DNA of 64,000 nucleotides, taken from NCBI GenBank assembly GCA_030407505.1, contig JASDDH010000001.1, positions 1 to 64,000 of the forward strand, read 5' to 3'. Position numbers and translations under genes: made by a program. The DNA is from Planococcus sp. APC 4015 (GTDB taxonomy: Bacteria; Actinomycetota; Actinomycetes; Actinomycetales; Microbacteriaceae). A model generated the notes under the pieces. The model had not been told where the DNA came from. It saw only the letters and a list, made by a program, of their open reading frames with translations, and did not search any database. Shown in pieces: positions 18,405 to 27,570 of this stretch (its first letter is position 1; the number at the start of each line of letters is the position of its first letter).

Positions 18405-19295
18405 TCACCAGCCGCGCTCGGCCAGACGATGCGGCGCCGGCAGATCGCTGACGTTGATGCCGACCATGGCTTCGCCAAGCCCTCGCGAGACGTCGGCGAT
18501 GACCTTGGCGTCGTCGTAGAACGTGGTGGCCTTCACGATGGCCGCTGCGCGCTCGGCCGGGTTGCCCGACTTGAAGATGCCCGAGCCGACGAACACGCCG
18601 TCGGCGCCCAGCTGCATCATCATCGCGGCATCCGCGGGGGTGGCGACGCCGCCGGCGACGAAGAGCACGACGGGCAGTGCGCCGGTCTCGGCGACCTCGG
18701 CGACGAGGTCGTACGGCGCCTGAAGCTCTTTCGCGGCGACGTACAGCTCGTCCTTCGACATCGACGTGAGGCGGTTGATCTCACGCGAGATCGTGCGGAT
18801 GTGCTTGGTGGCCTCGGACACGTCGCCGGTGCCCGCCTCGCCCTTCGAGCGGATCATCGCCGCGCCCTCGGTGATGCGACGCAGCGCCTCGCCCAGATTC
18901 GTCGCACCGCAGACGAACGGAACCGTGAAGCCCCACTTGTCGATGTGGTTGACATAGTCGGCCGGTGACAGCACCTCGGACTCGTCGATGTAGTCGACGC
19001 CGAGCTCCTGCAGCACCTGGGCCTCGACGAAGTGGCCGATGCGCGCCTTGGCCATCACGGGGATCGAGACGGCTTCGATGATGCCGTCGATCATGTCGGG
19101 GTCGCTCATGCGCGACACGCCGCCCTGAGCGCGGATGTCGGCCGGCACGCGCTCCAGCGCCATCACGGCGACGGCACCGGCGTCTTCGGCGATCTTGGCC
19201 TGCTCGACGGTGACGACATCCATGATGACGCCGCCCTTGAGCATTTCGGCGAGTCCCCGCTTGACGCGGCTGGTTCCCGTGTCAGAAGTGGTCAC
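18405..19295 (-). CDS. pdxS: Pyridoxal 5'-phosphate synthase lyase subunit PdxS
   Basis: 296 aa from the GTG at 19295 ([20 protein letters not shown]), the length and start typical of the family; AAGGGACC lies upstream. It is a (beta/alpha)8 barrel with the Schiff-base lysine K83 in MAKARIGHF, and it has the [20 protein letters not shown] region. It condenses ribose 5-phosphate, glyceraldehyde 3-phosphate and ammonia into PLP. Divergent from pdxR, sharing a 14-bp palindrome in the promoter gap. Confidence 0.97.
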   Translation of the reverse strand: MTTSDTGTSRVKRGLAEMLKGGVIMDVVTVEQAKIAEDAGAVAVMALERVPADIRAQGGVSRMSDPDMIDGIIEAVSIPVMAKARIGHFVEAQVLQELGVDYIDESEVLSPADYVNHIDKWGFTVPFVCGATNLGEALRRITEGAAMIRSKGEAGTGDVSEATKHIRTISREINRLTSMSKDELYVAAKELQAPYDLVAEVAETGALPVVLFVAGGVATPADAAMMMQLGADGVFVGSGIFKSGNPAERAAAIVKATTFYDDAKVIADVSRGLGEAMVGINVSDLPAPHRLAERGW

Positions 19296-19355
19296 GAGAG
19301 GGTCCCTTCGGTCGGTGCGGCGCCTGCGGCGCGCGATCTCGGACAATGTCGGGCA

Positions 19356-19369
19356 TTGACCTAGGCCAA
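19356..19369. promoter_or_regulatory. Candidate PdxR operator between pdxS and pdxR
   Basis: TTGACCTAGGCCAA is a 14-bp palindrome with one mismatched pair, placed in the 123-bp gap between the divergent pdxS and pdxR starts. MocR-type PdxR proteins normally bind such shared regions and control both sides in response to PLP. The assignment is by position and symmetry only. Confidence 0.5.
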
Positions 19370-19418
19370 AAGATAGCATGAGGGGGCGCACCGATCCGCG
19401 ACCATGAGAGGCGGCGAC

Positions 19419-20765
19419 ATGCAGATCACCGGAAGCTCGGCATCCGAGATCGCCGACAGCCTACGGGCGATGCTCGAGCGCGGGATGCTGCGGGCGGGCG
19501 ATGCGCTTCCGCCCGTGCGCTCCCTCGCGGAAGACCTCGGGGTCAACCGCAACACCGTGGTGGCCGCATACCGTCAGCTCACGCAGACCGGTGTCATCGT
19601 CACGAGCGGCCGCGGGGGCACCCACGTCGCCGACCGCTCGCCGGTCGCCTTGGACGGCTTCGCCTCCGACACGGTGCTGCGCGACGTCGGCACCGGCAAT
19701 CCCGACCCCGACCTGATCCCCGACCTCACCCGGGCGCTCGCGAGCGCCGCCGGCCGGCCGGTGCTCTACGGCGAGCCCGTCATCGATCCCGGCCTCGAGG
19801 GGTGGGCGCTCGGCTGGATGAGCGAAGGACTGGCCCCGGATGCCGTGCGCCTGACGATCACGAGCGGCGCAGCCGACGCGGTCGAGCGTCTGCTCGCCCA
19901 GACCCTCACGCGCGATGACGCGATCGCCCTCGAAGACCCGTGCTTCCTCGCCAGCATCCACACGGTGAGGCTCGGCGGCTATCGCCCGGTGCCGGTGCCG
20001 GTCGATGACGAGGGGATGACCGTCGAGGGGCTTCGCGCAGCCCTCGCGCAGGGGGTGCGTGCCGTGATCTGCACGCCGCGCGCCCAGAACCCGACCGGTG
20101 CGAGCCTGTCCGAGCGTCGGGCCGCCGAGCTGCGCGGCGTGCTGAGCGAGCACCCGTACGTGCTCGTCATCGAGGACGACCACTTCTCGATGCTGTCACG
20201 CGAGCCGTACCACTCCCTGATCGGCCCCGGGCAGCGACGCTGGGCGCTCATCCGGTCCGTGTCGAAGTTCCTCGGCCCGGACATGTGCCTGGCCGTCACC
20301 GCGTCCGACCCCGACACCGCCCAGCGGCTTGCGACCCGGCTGACGCCCGGCACGACGTGGGTGAGTCATCTGCTCCAACGGCTGACGCACGCGCTCGTGA
20401 CCGACAGCGAGGTGACCGAGGCGATCGCCCGTGCGGGGGCGCACTACGCCGCGCGCAACGACGCCTTCGCGCGCCGACTCGCCGCACTCGGCGTGGCGGC
20501 TGAGGCGCGCGACGGCCTCAATCTGTGGGTCGCGCTGGGGGCACCGGCATCCGTCGTCTGCGCGCAGCTCATGCGACGCGGATGGCTCGCGCGATCGGGC
20601 GAGGAGTTCCTGCTCGCGGACGAGGGGTCGGCCGAGCACCTGCGTCTCACGGTGCACGACCTCGATGACGATGACGCCGCGCAACTGGCGGCCGACATCG
20701 CCGACGCCGTGGCGGCGGCATCCGCTCGGCTCGCGCCTGCCGCAGGTGGGATGATCGACCGGTGA
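19419..20765 (+). CDS. pdxR: MocR/GntR-type transcriptional regulator of vitamin B6 genes (PdxR)
   Basis: 448 aa. The GntR winged helix is at about 1-72 ([25 protein letters not shown]). It is fused to a fold-type I aminotransferase-like domain with NPTG at 224-227, the cofactor-side aspartate in IEDDHF and PLP lysine K283 in SVSKFLGP. The start at 19419 is chosen because AGAGGCGG precedes it; an ATG at 19404 is possible. PdxR senses PLP and controls PLP synthesis. Position opposite pdxST and coupling to pdxY support the role. Confidence 0.9.
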   Translation: MQITGSSASEIADSLRAMLERGMLRAGDALPPVRSLAEDLGVNRNTVVAAYRQLTQTGVIVTSGRGGTHVADRSPVALDGFASDTVLRDVGTGNPDPDLIPDLTRALASAAGRPVLYGEPVIDPGLEGWALGWMSEGLAPDAVRLTITSGAADAVERLLAQTLTRDDAIALEDPCFLASIHTVRLGGYRPVPVPVDDEGMTVEGLRAALAQGVRAVICTPRAQNPTGASLSERRAAELRGVLSEHPYVLVIEDDHFSMLSREPYHSLIGPGQRRWALIRSVSKFLGPDMCLAVTASDPDTAQRLATRLTPGTTWVSHLLQRLTHALVTDSEVTEAIARAGAHYAARNDAFARRLAALGVAAEARDGLNLWVALGAPASVVCAQLMRRGWLARSGEEFLLADEGSAEHLRLTVHDLDDDDAAQLAADIADAVAAASARLAPAAGGMIDR

Positions 20766-21613
20766 AGATCCTCTCGATCCAGTCGGCCGTCGCCTACGGC
20801 CACGTCGGAAACTCCGCCGCCGTCTTCCCCCTCCAGCGCATCGGCGTCGAGGTGCTCCCCGTCAACACGGTGAACTTCTCGAACCACACCGGCTACGGCG
20901 CGTGGCGCGGGCCGCTCATCGCGCCCGACGACGTGCGTGCCGTGATCACGGGCATCGAGGAGCGCGGGGTCTTCCCCCAGATCGACGCGGTGCTGTCGGG
21001 CTACCAGGGCGGCGAAGGCATCGGCGACGTCATCATCGACGCGGTCGCCCGCGTGAAGTCCGCGAACCCGTCGGCGGTCTACGCGTGCGACCCGGTGATG
21101 GGCAACGCGAAATCCGGATGCTTCGTGGCCCCGGCCATCCCGGTGCTGCTGCGCGAACGCGTCGTGCCGGTCGCCGACATCATCACGCCCAACCAGTTCG
21201 AACTCGGGTTCCTCACCGGTACCGAGCCCGACACGATCGACTCCACGCTCGAGGCGGTCGACGCCGCGCACGCGATGGGTCCGCGCACCGTGCTCGTCAC
21301 CAGCGTCGAGCGCCCGGACCGCGAGGAGGGGACGATCGAGATGCTCGTCGCCGACGACTCCGGAGCGTGGATCGTCCAGACTCCCCTGCTGCCGATGAAG
21401 GCGAACGGCTCGGGCGATGTGACAGCCGCTCTGTTCACCGCTCACTACGTCGAGACGAAGGATGCCGCCACCGCGCTCGCCCGCACCGCGTCCAGCGTCT
21501 TCGGGCTGCTGAAGCGCACGTTCGAGTCGGGCGAGCGCGAACTGCAGCTCGTCGAGTCGCAGGAGGTCTACGCGAACCCGGCGATGGGGTTCACCCCGCG
21601 ACGCATCCGCTGA
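20762..21613 (+). CDS. pdxY: Pyridoxal kinase PdxY
   Basis: 283 aa from a GTG that overlaps the pdxR stop (GTGA). It is a ribokinase-fold salvage kinase with the PdxK/PdxY start [25 protein letters not shown] at 110-115 and the anion-hole/catalytic NGSGD at 215-219 (base D219). It phosphorylates pyridoxal with ATP. Co-transcription with pdxR places salvage under the same regulator as de novo PLP synthesis. Confidence 0.95.
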   Translation: MKILSIQSAVAYGHVGNSAAVFPLQRIGVEVLPVNTVNFSNHTGYGAWRGPLIAPDDVRAVITGIEERGVFPQIDAVLSGYQGGEGIGDVIIDAVARVKSANPSAVYACDPVMGNAKSGCFVAPAIPVLLRERVVPVADIITPNQFELGFLTGTEPDTIDSTLEAVDAAHAMGPRTVLVTSVERPDREEGTIEMLVADDSGAWIVQTPLLPMKANGSGDVTAALFTAHYVETKDAATALARTASSVFGLLKRTFESGERELQLVESQEVYANPAMGFTPRRIR

Positions 21614-21625
21614 GGCAGGGCCTCA
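21611..21625. terminator. Short shared hairpin between pdxY and the HIT gene
   Basis: TGAGGC, a 3-nt loop, GCCTCA. The left arm begins with the pdxY stop TGA, and the right arm ends in the complement of the HIT gene stop. It is only 6 bp, so termination may be weak, but it is the only structure between these convergent genes. Confidence 0.45.
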
Positions 21626-22276
21626 CCAGGCGTCGGCGACGCTGCGGCGCACGTCGCCGAGCAGCTGGGGCAGGGCCTTCGTCTTGGCGATGATCGGGAA
21701 GAAGTTCGCGTCGAAGCTCCACCGCGGCACGATGTGCTGGTGCAGGTGACCGTCGACGCCGGCACCGGCCACCTGGCCCTGATTCATGCCGATGTTGAAG
21801 CCGTCGCACTTCGCGACGGTCTTGAGCACCGTCATCCCCCGCTGGGTGAGCGCGCCGATCTCGGCGACCTCTTCGGGGCTCGCTTCGTCGTACGTCGAGA
21901 TGTGCCGGTACGGGCACACGAGCAGATGGCCCGAGTTGTACGGGAAGAGGTTCAGCAGGACGTACGCGGTGCGGCCGCGCGCGACGATCAGGCCGTCTTC
22001 GTCGCTCATCTCGGGCGCGGCGCAGAACGGGCAGGTCTCGCGCAGCGGCTCGGGTCCGGCCTGGATGTAGGCCATGCGGTGCGGGGTCCACAGCCGCTGG
22101 AACTCGTCGGGGACGCCGGCGAGGGTGGATGCCGCGACCAGCCCGTCGACAGGCTCAGGGATCGGGACTTCGCGATCGCGACTCCTCGCGAGCGAGTCGT
22201 CGCTCACGCGACCTTCGACAGGCTCAGGGACCGGGACTTCGCGATCGCGACTCCTCGCGAGCGAGTCGTCGCTCAC
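21623..22276 (-). CDS. HIT family protein (Ap4A phosphorylase-like)
   Basis: 217 aa if started at the GTG at 22276, which overlaps the thrS stop (GTGA). A second GTG at 22207 would give 194 aa. CPFC at 82-85 is the zinc-type motif found in actinobacterial HIT proteins, and the histidine triad HLHQHIV starts at 177. Such enzymes act on dinucleoside polyphosphates or nucleotidyl conjugates. Oddly, the first 46 residues are two near-identical 23-residue copies ([15 protein letters not shown]...) encoded by a tandem DNA repeat, not HIT-domain sequence. Confidence 0.88.
   Translation of the reverse strand: MSDDSLARSRDREVPVPEPVEGRVSDDSLARSRDREVPIPEPVDGLVAASTLAGVPDEFQRLWTPHRMAYIQAGPEPLRETCPFCAAPEMSDEDGLIVARGRTAYVLLNLFPYNSGHLLVCPYRHISTYDEASPEEVAEIGALTQRGMTVLKTVAKCDGFNIGMNQGQVAGAGVDGHLHQHIVPRWSFDANFFPIIAKTKALPQLLGDVRRSVADAW
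22139..22276 (-). repeat. Two tandem 69-bp copies of a palindromic (REP-like) element within the HIT gene start
   Basis: Copies at 22208-22276 and 22139-22207 differ at only a few positions. Each contains the self-complementary TCGCGATCGCGA, a CGACTC...GAGTCG stem, and the core CTTCGACAGGCTCAGGG in one copy and GTCGACAGGCTCAGGG in the other. Diverged forms of the core appear elsewhere in the window. The unit is 23 codons long, so duplication kept the frame. Confidence 0.85.
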
Positions 22277-24282
22277 GCGAAGTCGTCCGCCGTGTCGACG
22301 AGCGTGTGGGCGGTGATTGCGTGCTGGACCCGACGAACCGCATCGGCGATCGGGATGCCGTTCTCCTGGGTCCCGTCGCGGAAGCGGAACGAGACGGTGC
22401 CGCCGGAGCGGTCCTGCTCGCCCGCGATCAGCATGAGCGGCACCTTCTGCGTCGTGTGGGTGCGGATCTTCTTCTGCATCCGCTCGTCGCTGCGGTCGAT
22501 CTCGGCGCGCACGCCCTCGACCTGAAGAGCCGCGATGACGTCTTCGAGGTAGTCGGCGTACTCTTCGGCGACCGGGATGCCGACGACCTGCACCGGCGAC
22601 AGCCAGACGGGGAAAGCGCCGGCGTAGTGCTCGAGCAGGATCGCGAAGAACCGTTCGATCGACCCGAACAAGGCTCGGTGGATCATGATCGGGCGCTTCT
22701 TCTGGCCGTCGCGGTCGGTGAACTCGAGCTCGAACCGCTCCGGCAGGTTGACGTCGACCTGCACGGTCGACAGCTGCCACGTGCGTCCGATGGCGTCCTT
22801 GGTCTTCAGATCGATCTTCGGGCCGTAGAAGGCGGCTTCGCCCGGAACCTCGGTGACCTTCAGTCCGCTCGCGTGGGCGACGTTGCGGAGGGCGTTCGTG
22901 GAGTACTCCCAGAACTCGTCCGAGCCGATCCACTTCGACTTCTCGTCGTCGCGCATCGAGAGCTCGAGCTCGAAGTCGTCGAGGCCGAAGTCGCGCAGCA
23001 TCGAGATGACGAACTCGAGCACGCGAGTGGTCTCCGCCTCGAGCTGGTCGGGCGTGACGAACAGGTGCGAGTCGTCCTGCGTGAATCCGCGCACCCGGGT
23101 GAGGCCGTGGAGCGCACCCGAGAGCTCGTTGCGGTACACGGTGCCATTCTCGGCGAGGCGCATGGGCAGGTCTCGATAGCTGCGCGCGCGCTCCTTGAAG
23201 ATCAGGATGTGCATCGGGCAGTTCATCGGCTTCAGGTAGTAGTCGACACCGGCCTTCGTGACCTCGCCGTTCTCGTCTACCTCCTCGTCCATGCGGATGG
23301 GCGGGAACATGCCCTCCTTGTAGGTGACGAGGTGGTTCGACTGCAGAAAGAGATCCTGCTTCGAGATGTGCGGCGTGTAGACGTAGGTGTAGCCGCCGGC
23401 GATGTGACGCTTGCGGGCGTGCTGTTCCATCTCGCCGCGGATGACGCCGCCGCGCGGATGCCAGACAGACAGGCCCGAGCCGATCTCGTCGGGGAAGGAG
23501 AACAGGTCGAGGTCCCTGCCGAGCTTGCGGTGATCGCGTTTGGCAGCCTCCTCCAGCCGCTGCTGGTAGGCCCGCAGCTCGTCCTTCGATGGCCACGCGG
23601 TGCCGTAGATGCGCTGCAGCTGCGGGTTCTTCTCGCTCCCGCGCCAGTAGGCACCGGCGATGCGGGTGAGATCCCAGCCGTTGCCGAGAACGCGGGTTCC
23701 TGACACGTGCGGTCCCCGGCACAGGTCCTTCCAGACCGTCTCGCCGTCGCGGTTCACGTTGTCGTAGATCGTGAGCTCACCGGCGCCGACCTCGACGGAG
23801 GCACCTTCGACCTTTGCCATCGCGGTCCCCGAGCCTGCTGAAGGGCCCTTCAGGCCGATCAGCTCGAGCTTGAACGGCTCGTCGGCCAGCTCTGCACGGG
23901 CTTCGTCATCGGTGACGACGCGACGCACGAACCGCTGGTTCTCACGGACGATCCGCTCCATCTCCTTCTTGATCGCCTTGAGGTCCTCGGGAGTGAAGGG
24001 CTCGTCGACGCCGAAGTCGTAGTAGAAGCCGTTCTCGATGGGCGGGCCGATTCCGAGGTTCGCCTGAGGGCGGATGCGCTGAACCGCTTGCGCCAGCACG
24101 TGCGCCGTCGAGTGGCGCAGAATCGAGAGGCCGTCGGGGCTGTCCGACGTCACCGGCTCGACGGCATCCGTCTCGCTCACGAGCGTCGCGAGGTCTTTCA
24201 GCTCGCCGTTCACACGGAGGGCGACCACCGAGCGATCGGGGTACAGGGCGAAACCGTCGGCGGGATACGTCACGTCAGACAC
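22273..24282 (-). CDS. thrS: Threonine--tRNA ligase
   Basis: 669 aa. The N-terminal TGS region is followed by the editing domain ([12 protein letters not shown]). The class II catalytic core has zinc ligands in [11 protein letters not shown], in the DDSHLF segment and in [14 protein letters not shown]-terminal anticodon domain comes last. It charges tRNA-Thr. A loop in the editing region ([14 protein letters not shown]) carries the degenerate repeat core GAGCCTGCTGAAGG at the DNA level. HIT gene translation is coupled to its stop. Confidence 0.97.
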   Translation of the reverse strand: MSDVTYPADGFALYPDRSVVALRVNGELKDLATLVSETDAVEPVTSDSPDGLSILRHSTAHVLAQAVQRIRPQANLGIGPPIENGFYYDFGVDEPFTPEDLKAIKKEMERIVRENQRFVRRVVTDDEARAELADEPFKLELIGLKGPSAGSGTAMAKVEGASVEVGAGELTIYDNVNRDGETVWKDLCRGPHVSGTRVLGNGWDLTRIAGAYWRGSEKNPQLQRIYGTAWPSKDELRAYQQRLEEAAKRDHRKLGRDLDLFSFPDEIGSGLSVWHPRGGVIRGEMEQHARKRHIAGGYTYVYTPHISKQDLFLQSNHLVTYKEGMFPPIRMDEEVDENGEVTKAGVDYYLKPMNCPMHILIFKERARSYRDLPMRLAENGTVYRNELSGALHGLTRVRGFTQDDSHLFVTPDQLEAETTRVLEFVISMLRDFGLDDFELELSMRDDEKSKWIGSDEFWEYSTNALRNVAHASGLKVTEVPGEAAFYGPKIDLKTKDAIGRTWQLSTVQVDVNLPERFELEFTDRDGQKKRPIMIHRALFGSIERFFAILLEHYAGAFPVWLSPVQVVGIPVAEEYADYLEDVIAALQVEGVRAEIDRSDERMQKKIRTHTTQKVPLMLIAGEQDRSGGTVSFRFRDGTQENGIPIADAVRRVQHAITAHTLVDTADDFA

Positions 24283-24348
24283 AGGGACTCCAGGTGGTGG
24301 GATGCTTCCAGGCTACTCAGCTTCGGGACCGCCGCGCGCTGAGCCGAC

Positions 24349-24380
24349 GAGGGGTTGGGCGGAGGCCCGCCCAACCCCTC
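24349..24380 (-). terminator. Hairpin terminator of the lipoprotein gene
   Basis: Perfect 14-bp stem (GAGGGGTTGGGCGG and its complement) with a 4-nt loop, 13 bp past the lipoprotein stop. It also separates that gene from thrS. Confidence 0.8.
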
Positions 24381-24393
24381 ATCAGAGGATTGC

Positions 24394-24903
24394 TCAGCTG
24401 CAGAGCTCTGTCATCGCCTGACCGGCGGTGGCGACCTCCTGCGACACGGTCTGGAGCTCTTCGACCTTGGTGGTGAAGGCGGTCATGTCACCGTCGGCGA
24501 CGCCGGTGAAGATGGCGGCGAAGTCCCCGACCTTCTCGCCCAGTGTCGTCAGCGCGCCCTTGACCTCGGAGTTCGAGATCTCTGCGGCGGCCGTCTCGAG
24601 GCTCGTGTTGAGCGCGCCGAGCTTCTCGGCGACGACGGTGAAGTTGCCCTCCGAGACGTCGGTCGAGATCGAGGTGAGGTCGGACTGCAGGGCCGAGACC
24701 GATGCCGTCGCGGTCGCACAGGCGTCCTCGACGGACTGGTCGCCCGACGCCGCAGGGGCCTCGGTCGTCTCGCTCGACGCGCTCGGAGCGCTCGACGCCG
24801 ATGACGTCGAGGCCGGCGCGGAGGCGCCGGAGCAGCCGGTGAGCGCGACGGCGCCCAGACCGGCAGCGAGCACGAGGGCCGAAAGGGTCTTCATCTTGCG
24901 CAC
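24394..24903 (-). CDS. Putative secreted lipoprotein, unknown function
   Basis: 169 aa from the GTG at 24903 (GGGGGGAAC upstream; an ATG at 24894 and an ATG at 24918 are alternatives). It has a lipoprotein signal peptide with lipobox LTGC (acylated Cys at 24). A Ser/Ala/Thr-rich linker leads to a helical domain with two conserved-looking cysteines (EDACATATAS and the C-terminal TELCS) that could form a disulfide. It should be anchored to the outer face of the membrane. No enzymatic motif is recognised. Own terminator downstream. Confidence 0.85.
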   Translation of the reverse strand: MRKMKTLSALVLAAGLGAVALTGCSGASAPASTSSASSAPSASSETTEAPAASGDQSVEDACATATASVSALQSDLTSISTDVSEGNFTVVAEKLGALNTSLETAAAEISNSEVKGALTTLGEKVGDFAAIFTGVADGDMTAFTTKVEELQTVSQEVATAGQAMTELCS

Positions 24904-25035
24904 GTTGGTTCCCCCCAACCTCCGCCCCTTCCGGGCCGGAGTCTCATTGAAAACGGCCTCGTCGGCCGCTCTGAGAGCCTAATGCGTGCCCGCCGACGTG
25001 CCCGTCGCGGGGGTCGGCCGACCCCCGCGACGAGG

Positions 25036-25272
25036 TCACGCAGCGGCGTCGACGGCTGCCTGCTGTGCTGCGGGCAGCGTGTCGAAGCGGCCCACGGGTG
25101 AGGTGTCGGCGCCGAACGCGATGTACCCGTTGGGTGCCACCACGACATGACCGATCACCTCGCCGTCGATGATCGCGGTCTGCATGCCGGGTTCCGGCGT
25201 CGTCCACGTCGGCTGTCGTGTCTCTCGTCGACTCCCCCAGAGTTTTCGAGCACCACCAATTTTCCTCCACAT
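25036..25272 (-). CDS. Small hypothetical protein
   Basis: 78 aa from the ATG at 25272 (MWRKIGGARKLWGSRR), chosen because GGATGGAG lies 6 nt upstream; an ATG at 25284 adds four residues. The second half (TAIIDGEVIGHVVVAPNGYIAFGAD) looks like a small beta-rich domain, with no known motif. Probably cytoplasmic. It marks the edge of the accessory tract that runs to the tRNA cluster. Confidence 0.6.
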   Translation of the reverse strand: MWRKIGGARKLWGSRRETRQPTWTTPEPGMQTAIIDGEVIGHVVVAPNGYIAFGADTSPVGRFDTLPAAQQAAVDAAA

Positions 25273-25501
25273 GTCGTACTCCATCCCCAGTTGGCCACAT
25301 GTAGTCAGTTGAATACGGACATTAGTTCCTGCGGACTAGGAATTGCCTCCACCCCAGGAAAGCTTGAGCGAAAGCTGAGGGAAGCCGAGCGGGCTGTGCC
25401 TCGTCTCCAGCCCAAGTGCAGCGCTGACCAGCGCATTCCCCGGGTGTCGGTGGTGGGTCTGTAGCCTGACGTTCTCGGCCGGAGCAAGGACACCGGCCAC
25501 C

Positions 25502-25837
25502 GTGACGAAGAACCGCCGCTACGAAGCGCACTACGACCGCCTCAACGATCAGCGCAGCGCTGCCGCTGCGGAGCGCCCCGCGCCCGTCACGCTTCCTCCT
25601 GCAGCCTGGGAGCCTCTCGAGCTCGACTGGTCGCACCCCGCCGTGCCCGTCTGGGCGTGGCTGCAATGGGCCACCGGTCCCGCCGAGAAGCTGCCGTGCC
25701 TGGCGCACGCGTGGAACCAGCGTGTGGTGCTCGTGTCGTGGGAGCCGGGCGGACTCCCCCGCACGGTGTTCGTGTGGCGTCAGGCGGTGACGAGGCGGGC
25801 TTCGCGAGGTCACTCGACGATGAGCGGTGGGGAATGA
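25502..25837 (+). CDS. Small hypothetical protein rich in tryptophan
   Basis: 111 aa from a GTG with GGAGCAAGGA upstream and a TAGCCT -10-like box near 25462. It has a basic N-terminus, then a Trp/Pro-rich centre (WEPLELDWSHPAVPVWAWLQW) and LAHAWNQRVVLVSWEPGGLPRTVFVW. No family recognised. The last ~20 residues (RRASRGHSTMSGGE) look like non-coding drift, so the true end may have been lost. About 220 bp without a gene follow it (25838-26061). Confidence 0.5.
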   Translation: MTKNRRYEAHYDRLNDQRSAAAAERPAPVTLPPAAWEPLELDWSHPAVPVWAWLQWATGPAEKLPCLAHAWNQRVVLVSWEPGGLPRTVFVWRQAVTRRASRGHSTMSGGE

Positions 25838-26061
25838 AAAGCTACCTCCACAGCAAGCAAAGCCGGGGACGACCACGAAAGACAGCGCGAGGGAATTGTG
25901 CTCGAACCAGCGGGACCGGGGCGCGGTCACCTTCAAAACGAGTGCTCTCACCCCACGAGTCTGGGAACCGTGGCCCAAAGGCTTACCCGTGCTCGTGGAT
26001 AGCAACGAAGCCCGCATCTTCGAGGGCCGCGCCCTGAGGCTTTCCGACGGGGGTCTGACGC

Positions 26062-26802
26062 CTAAGGAATTGGCGAGCGACCGCGTGCGCCCCGCCAGAA
26101 CCGGTGCCATCTCACCCGCGCAGAGAGCCTGGGGTCGCCGGGCAGACCTTCGCCACCGGCCAACAGTAGGTCGCGGTCGCGGATCGCCCGCTCGCGTTCT
26201 GTGTCAGCCATGTTGTGGGGGTCGTCGTGAATCGCCTCAATCGGTTCCAGTCCGTCGCGACGCCACCAGCGAGAGCTGGAATCCCGGAACCAGATGACCG
26301 GCGCGACGCTTGGCGCGCCGGGGTGCAGGTCGTTGACGACGAGTAGTTCCACAACCAGGTCTGAGCGTGGTTCTATTGGCGCGTTTAGCGGTAGCGAGAC
26401 CCGCTCAAACAGCTTCCGTGTGGCTGGGTCGAGAAGTTGGATCTTGACAGGTCCGATTAGCTCGTCGCTGCCGTTGTGAACCACGATGACGGTGCGAACT
26501 AGAGGCTGCAGTACCCGAAGCCCCGTAGGAGGTTCCCCGACGTTCCAGATCTCGAACTTCACAAACTCGTAGCCTTCGCCGTTGACGACGATCGCGGCAC
26601 TGTCAGAGGGGATGATCTCACCGGGCTGGTGATAGCTCACGTGCGCCAGTTTCGCGTACACAAGACGCGCCTGGGCTTGTCGTCGCGAGTGGACACTGTG
26701 GGCGTAGGAAACCGCGGCGACGAGAAACGCTAGCGAGGTGAATGCGGCAGCAACCCAGTCGGGCCAGGTTCCGAGGCCGATCCCGATCGCAAGAGCGTGC
26801 AT
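26062..26802 (-). CDS. Hypothetical single-pass membrane protein
   Basis: 246 aa. An N-terminal helix (WVAAAFTSLAFLVAAVSYAH, about 15-34) is followed by a basic stretch and a soluble, probably cytoplasmic domain of beta character (GEGYEFVKFEIWNVGEPPTG, RTVIVVHNGSDELIGPVKI). The C-terminus is Trp/Arg-rich. The pattern is common in uncharacterised actinobacterial proteins, but no family name is safe. GC and codon use are lower than in the neighbouring core genes, consistent with acquired DNA. Confidence 0.7.
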   Translation of the reverse strand: MHALAIGIGLGTWPDWVAAAFTSLAFLVAAVSYAHSVHSRRQAQARLVYAKLAHVSYHQPGEIIPSDSAAIVVNGEGYEFVKFEIWNVGEPPTGLRVLQPLVRTVIVVHNGSDELIGPVKIQLLDPATRKLFERVSLPLNAPIEPRSDLVVELLVVNDLHPGAPSVAPVIWFRDSSSRWWRRDGLEPIEAIHDDPHNMADTERERAIRDRDLLLAGGEGLPGDPRLSARVRWHRFWRGARGRSPIP

Positions 26803-26904
26803 CGGTCAAGCATGCCCGATAGGGCCGGGCTGGTCGCCTGGCCCTATCGGGAACCCGCCAACCGGCATTTCGCGGGCACGGGCGAGTTCTGTAGTTTCGG
26901 GGTC

Positions 26905-27243
26905 ATGGGTGGGCGACCGAGCAACGCTGAGCGACGCACGCGGCGGTTGATCGCCGCCATAGTCAGCATCGCTGTCATTAGTCCCCTCGCAGTCGGCATG
27001 GCTGCCTTCCCTTCGTTGGTCATTGCACCCACGTCATGTTTGCCCCCCGGCACTACTGGATGGGAACTCCCACCGAGGCTCGCTGGTCTCGCGCTGTGCT
27101 TGGCGCTAGTGGTGTTCGCCGTTGCAGGCATCGTGCGGGGCGGACCGGCGCGGGTGGCGGGACTGGTCGCCCTGGGCTACCTCGCTGTTGGCACTGTCGT
27201 CGTGTTCGGTTTCACGGGCCTGATCGTCTACGTCATGTGTTGA
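26905..27243 (+). CDS. Small three-helix membrane protein, unknown function
   Basis: 112 aa from the ATG at 26905 (MGGRPSNAERRTRRLIAAIVS). Three hydrophobic stretches are visible: about 15-40, 60-80 and 85-108. A basic N-terminus suggests a cytoplasmic N-end. The open frame extends upstream, but that part has no coding character. A hairpin starts at its last stop base. It lies in the lower-GC tract beside tRNA-Val. Confidence 0.65.
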   Translation: MGGRPSNAERRTRRLIAAIVSIAVISPLAVGMAAFPSLVIAPTSCLPPGTTGWELPPRLAGLALCLALVVFAVAGIVRGGPARVAGLVALGYLAVGTVVVFGFTGLIVYVMC

Positions 27244-27274
27244 CAGCCCGGCGAGACGGCCCCGGGTCGGCTGT
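27243..27274 (+). terminator. Hairpin after the small membrane protein gene
   Basis: Arms ACAGCC (27243-27248) and GGCTGT (27269-27274) enclose further G/C pairing and are followed by TTGCT. The hairpin begins at the last base of the stop codon. Confidence 0.5.
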
Positions 27275-27303
27275 TTGCTAGTGCACGTAGGGGGCACAAA
27301 AGC

Positions 27304-27341
27304 AAAACCCCTGGCCGGATTCGCATCCGATCAGGGGTTTT
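27304..27341 (-). terminator. Terminator of the tRNA-Gly/Cys/Val transcript
   Basis: Perfect 10-bp stem AAAACCCCTG / CAGGGGTTTT with an internal CGGAT...ATCCG stem. Read leftward it follows the 3' end of tRNA-Val and ends in a T-run, the classic intrinsic terminator form. Confidence 0.9.
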
Positions 27342-27343
27342 TG

Positions 27344-27418
27344 TGGTGCGCGATACTGGGATCGAACCAGTGACCTCTTCCGTGTCAGGGAAGCGCGCTA
27401 CCGCTGCGCCAATCGCGC
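27344..27418 (-). tRNA. tRNA-Val (anticodon GAC)
   Basis: Acceptor GCGCGAT pairs with ATCGCGC. The anticodon arm is CTTCC-CTGACAC-GGAAG and the T-arm is ACTGG-TTCGATC-CCAGT. Discriminator A and the CCA end are encoded. It is the last of three tRNAs on this strand, with an intrinsic terminator directly downstream. Its 3' end faces the lower-GC accessory tract, the side where elements that use tRNA attachment sites insert. Confidence 0.96.
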
Positions 27419-27445
27419 CCAAATGGGCTGTTCAGTTGTGTGGCG

Positions 27446-27516
27446 AGGTGGCGACGGGATTCGAACCCGTGTAAACGGCTTTGCAGGCCGGTGCCTAGCC
27501 GCTCGGCCACGCCACC
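27446..27516 (-). tRNA. tRNA-Cys (anticodon GCA)
   Basis: Acceptor GGTGGCG pairs with CGCCACC. Anticodon loop CTGCAAA, T-arm ACGGG-TTCGAAT-CCCGT. CCA is not encoded. Middle gene of the Gly-Cys-Val cluster. Confidence 0.95.
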
Positions 27517-27570
27517 GTGTGGTTTGACCCCACGTGCTGTGACTTCCCCGAAAGGAAGTCCCTGCACTCG

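Noticed and set aside
22276-23722. N-terminal extension of the HIT frame through thrS
   Set aside because: The sequence is an out-of-frame reading of thrS. The real start lies at or after the thrS stop.
24919-25035. Possible riboswitch or leader between the lipoprotein gene and the small protein gene
   Set aside because: No conserved riboswitch elements or stable alternative hairpins are visible in the short gap.
25890-25965. tRNA-like string (GCTCGAACCAGCGGGACC ... TTCAAAACGAGTGCTCT) that could be a tRNA fragment or attachment-site remnant
   Set aside because: Neither the T-stem nor the anticodon stem pairs, so it is not a tRNA, and it is too diverged from the nearby tRNAs to claim an att repeat.
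25322-26110. Open frame of 262 codons on the minus strand in the accessory tract
   Set aside because: Composition is unlike a protein, and it overlaps the better-supported ORF at 25502-25837.
25827-26297. Plus-strand ORF of 156 codons
   Set aside because: Its second half is antisense to the membrane protein at 26062-26802, and its codon use is poor; no clear ribosome binding site.
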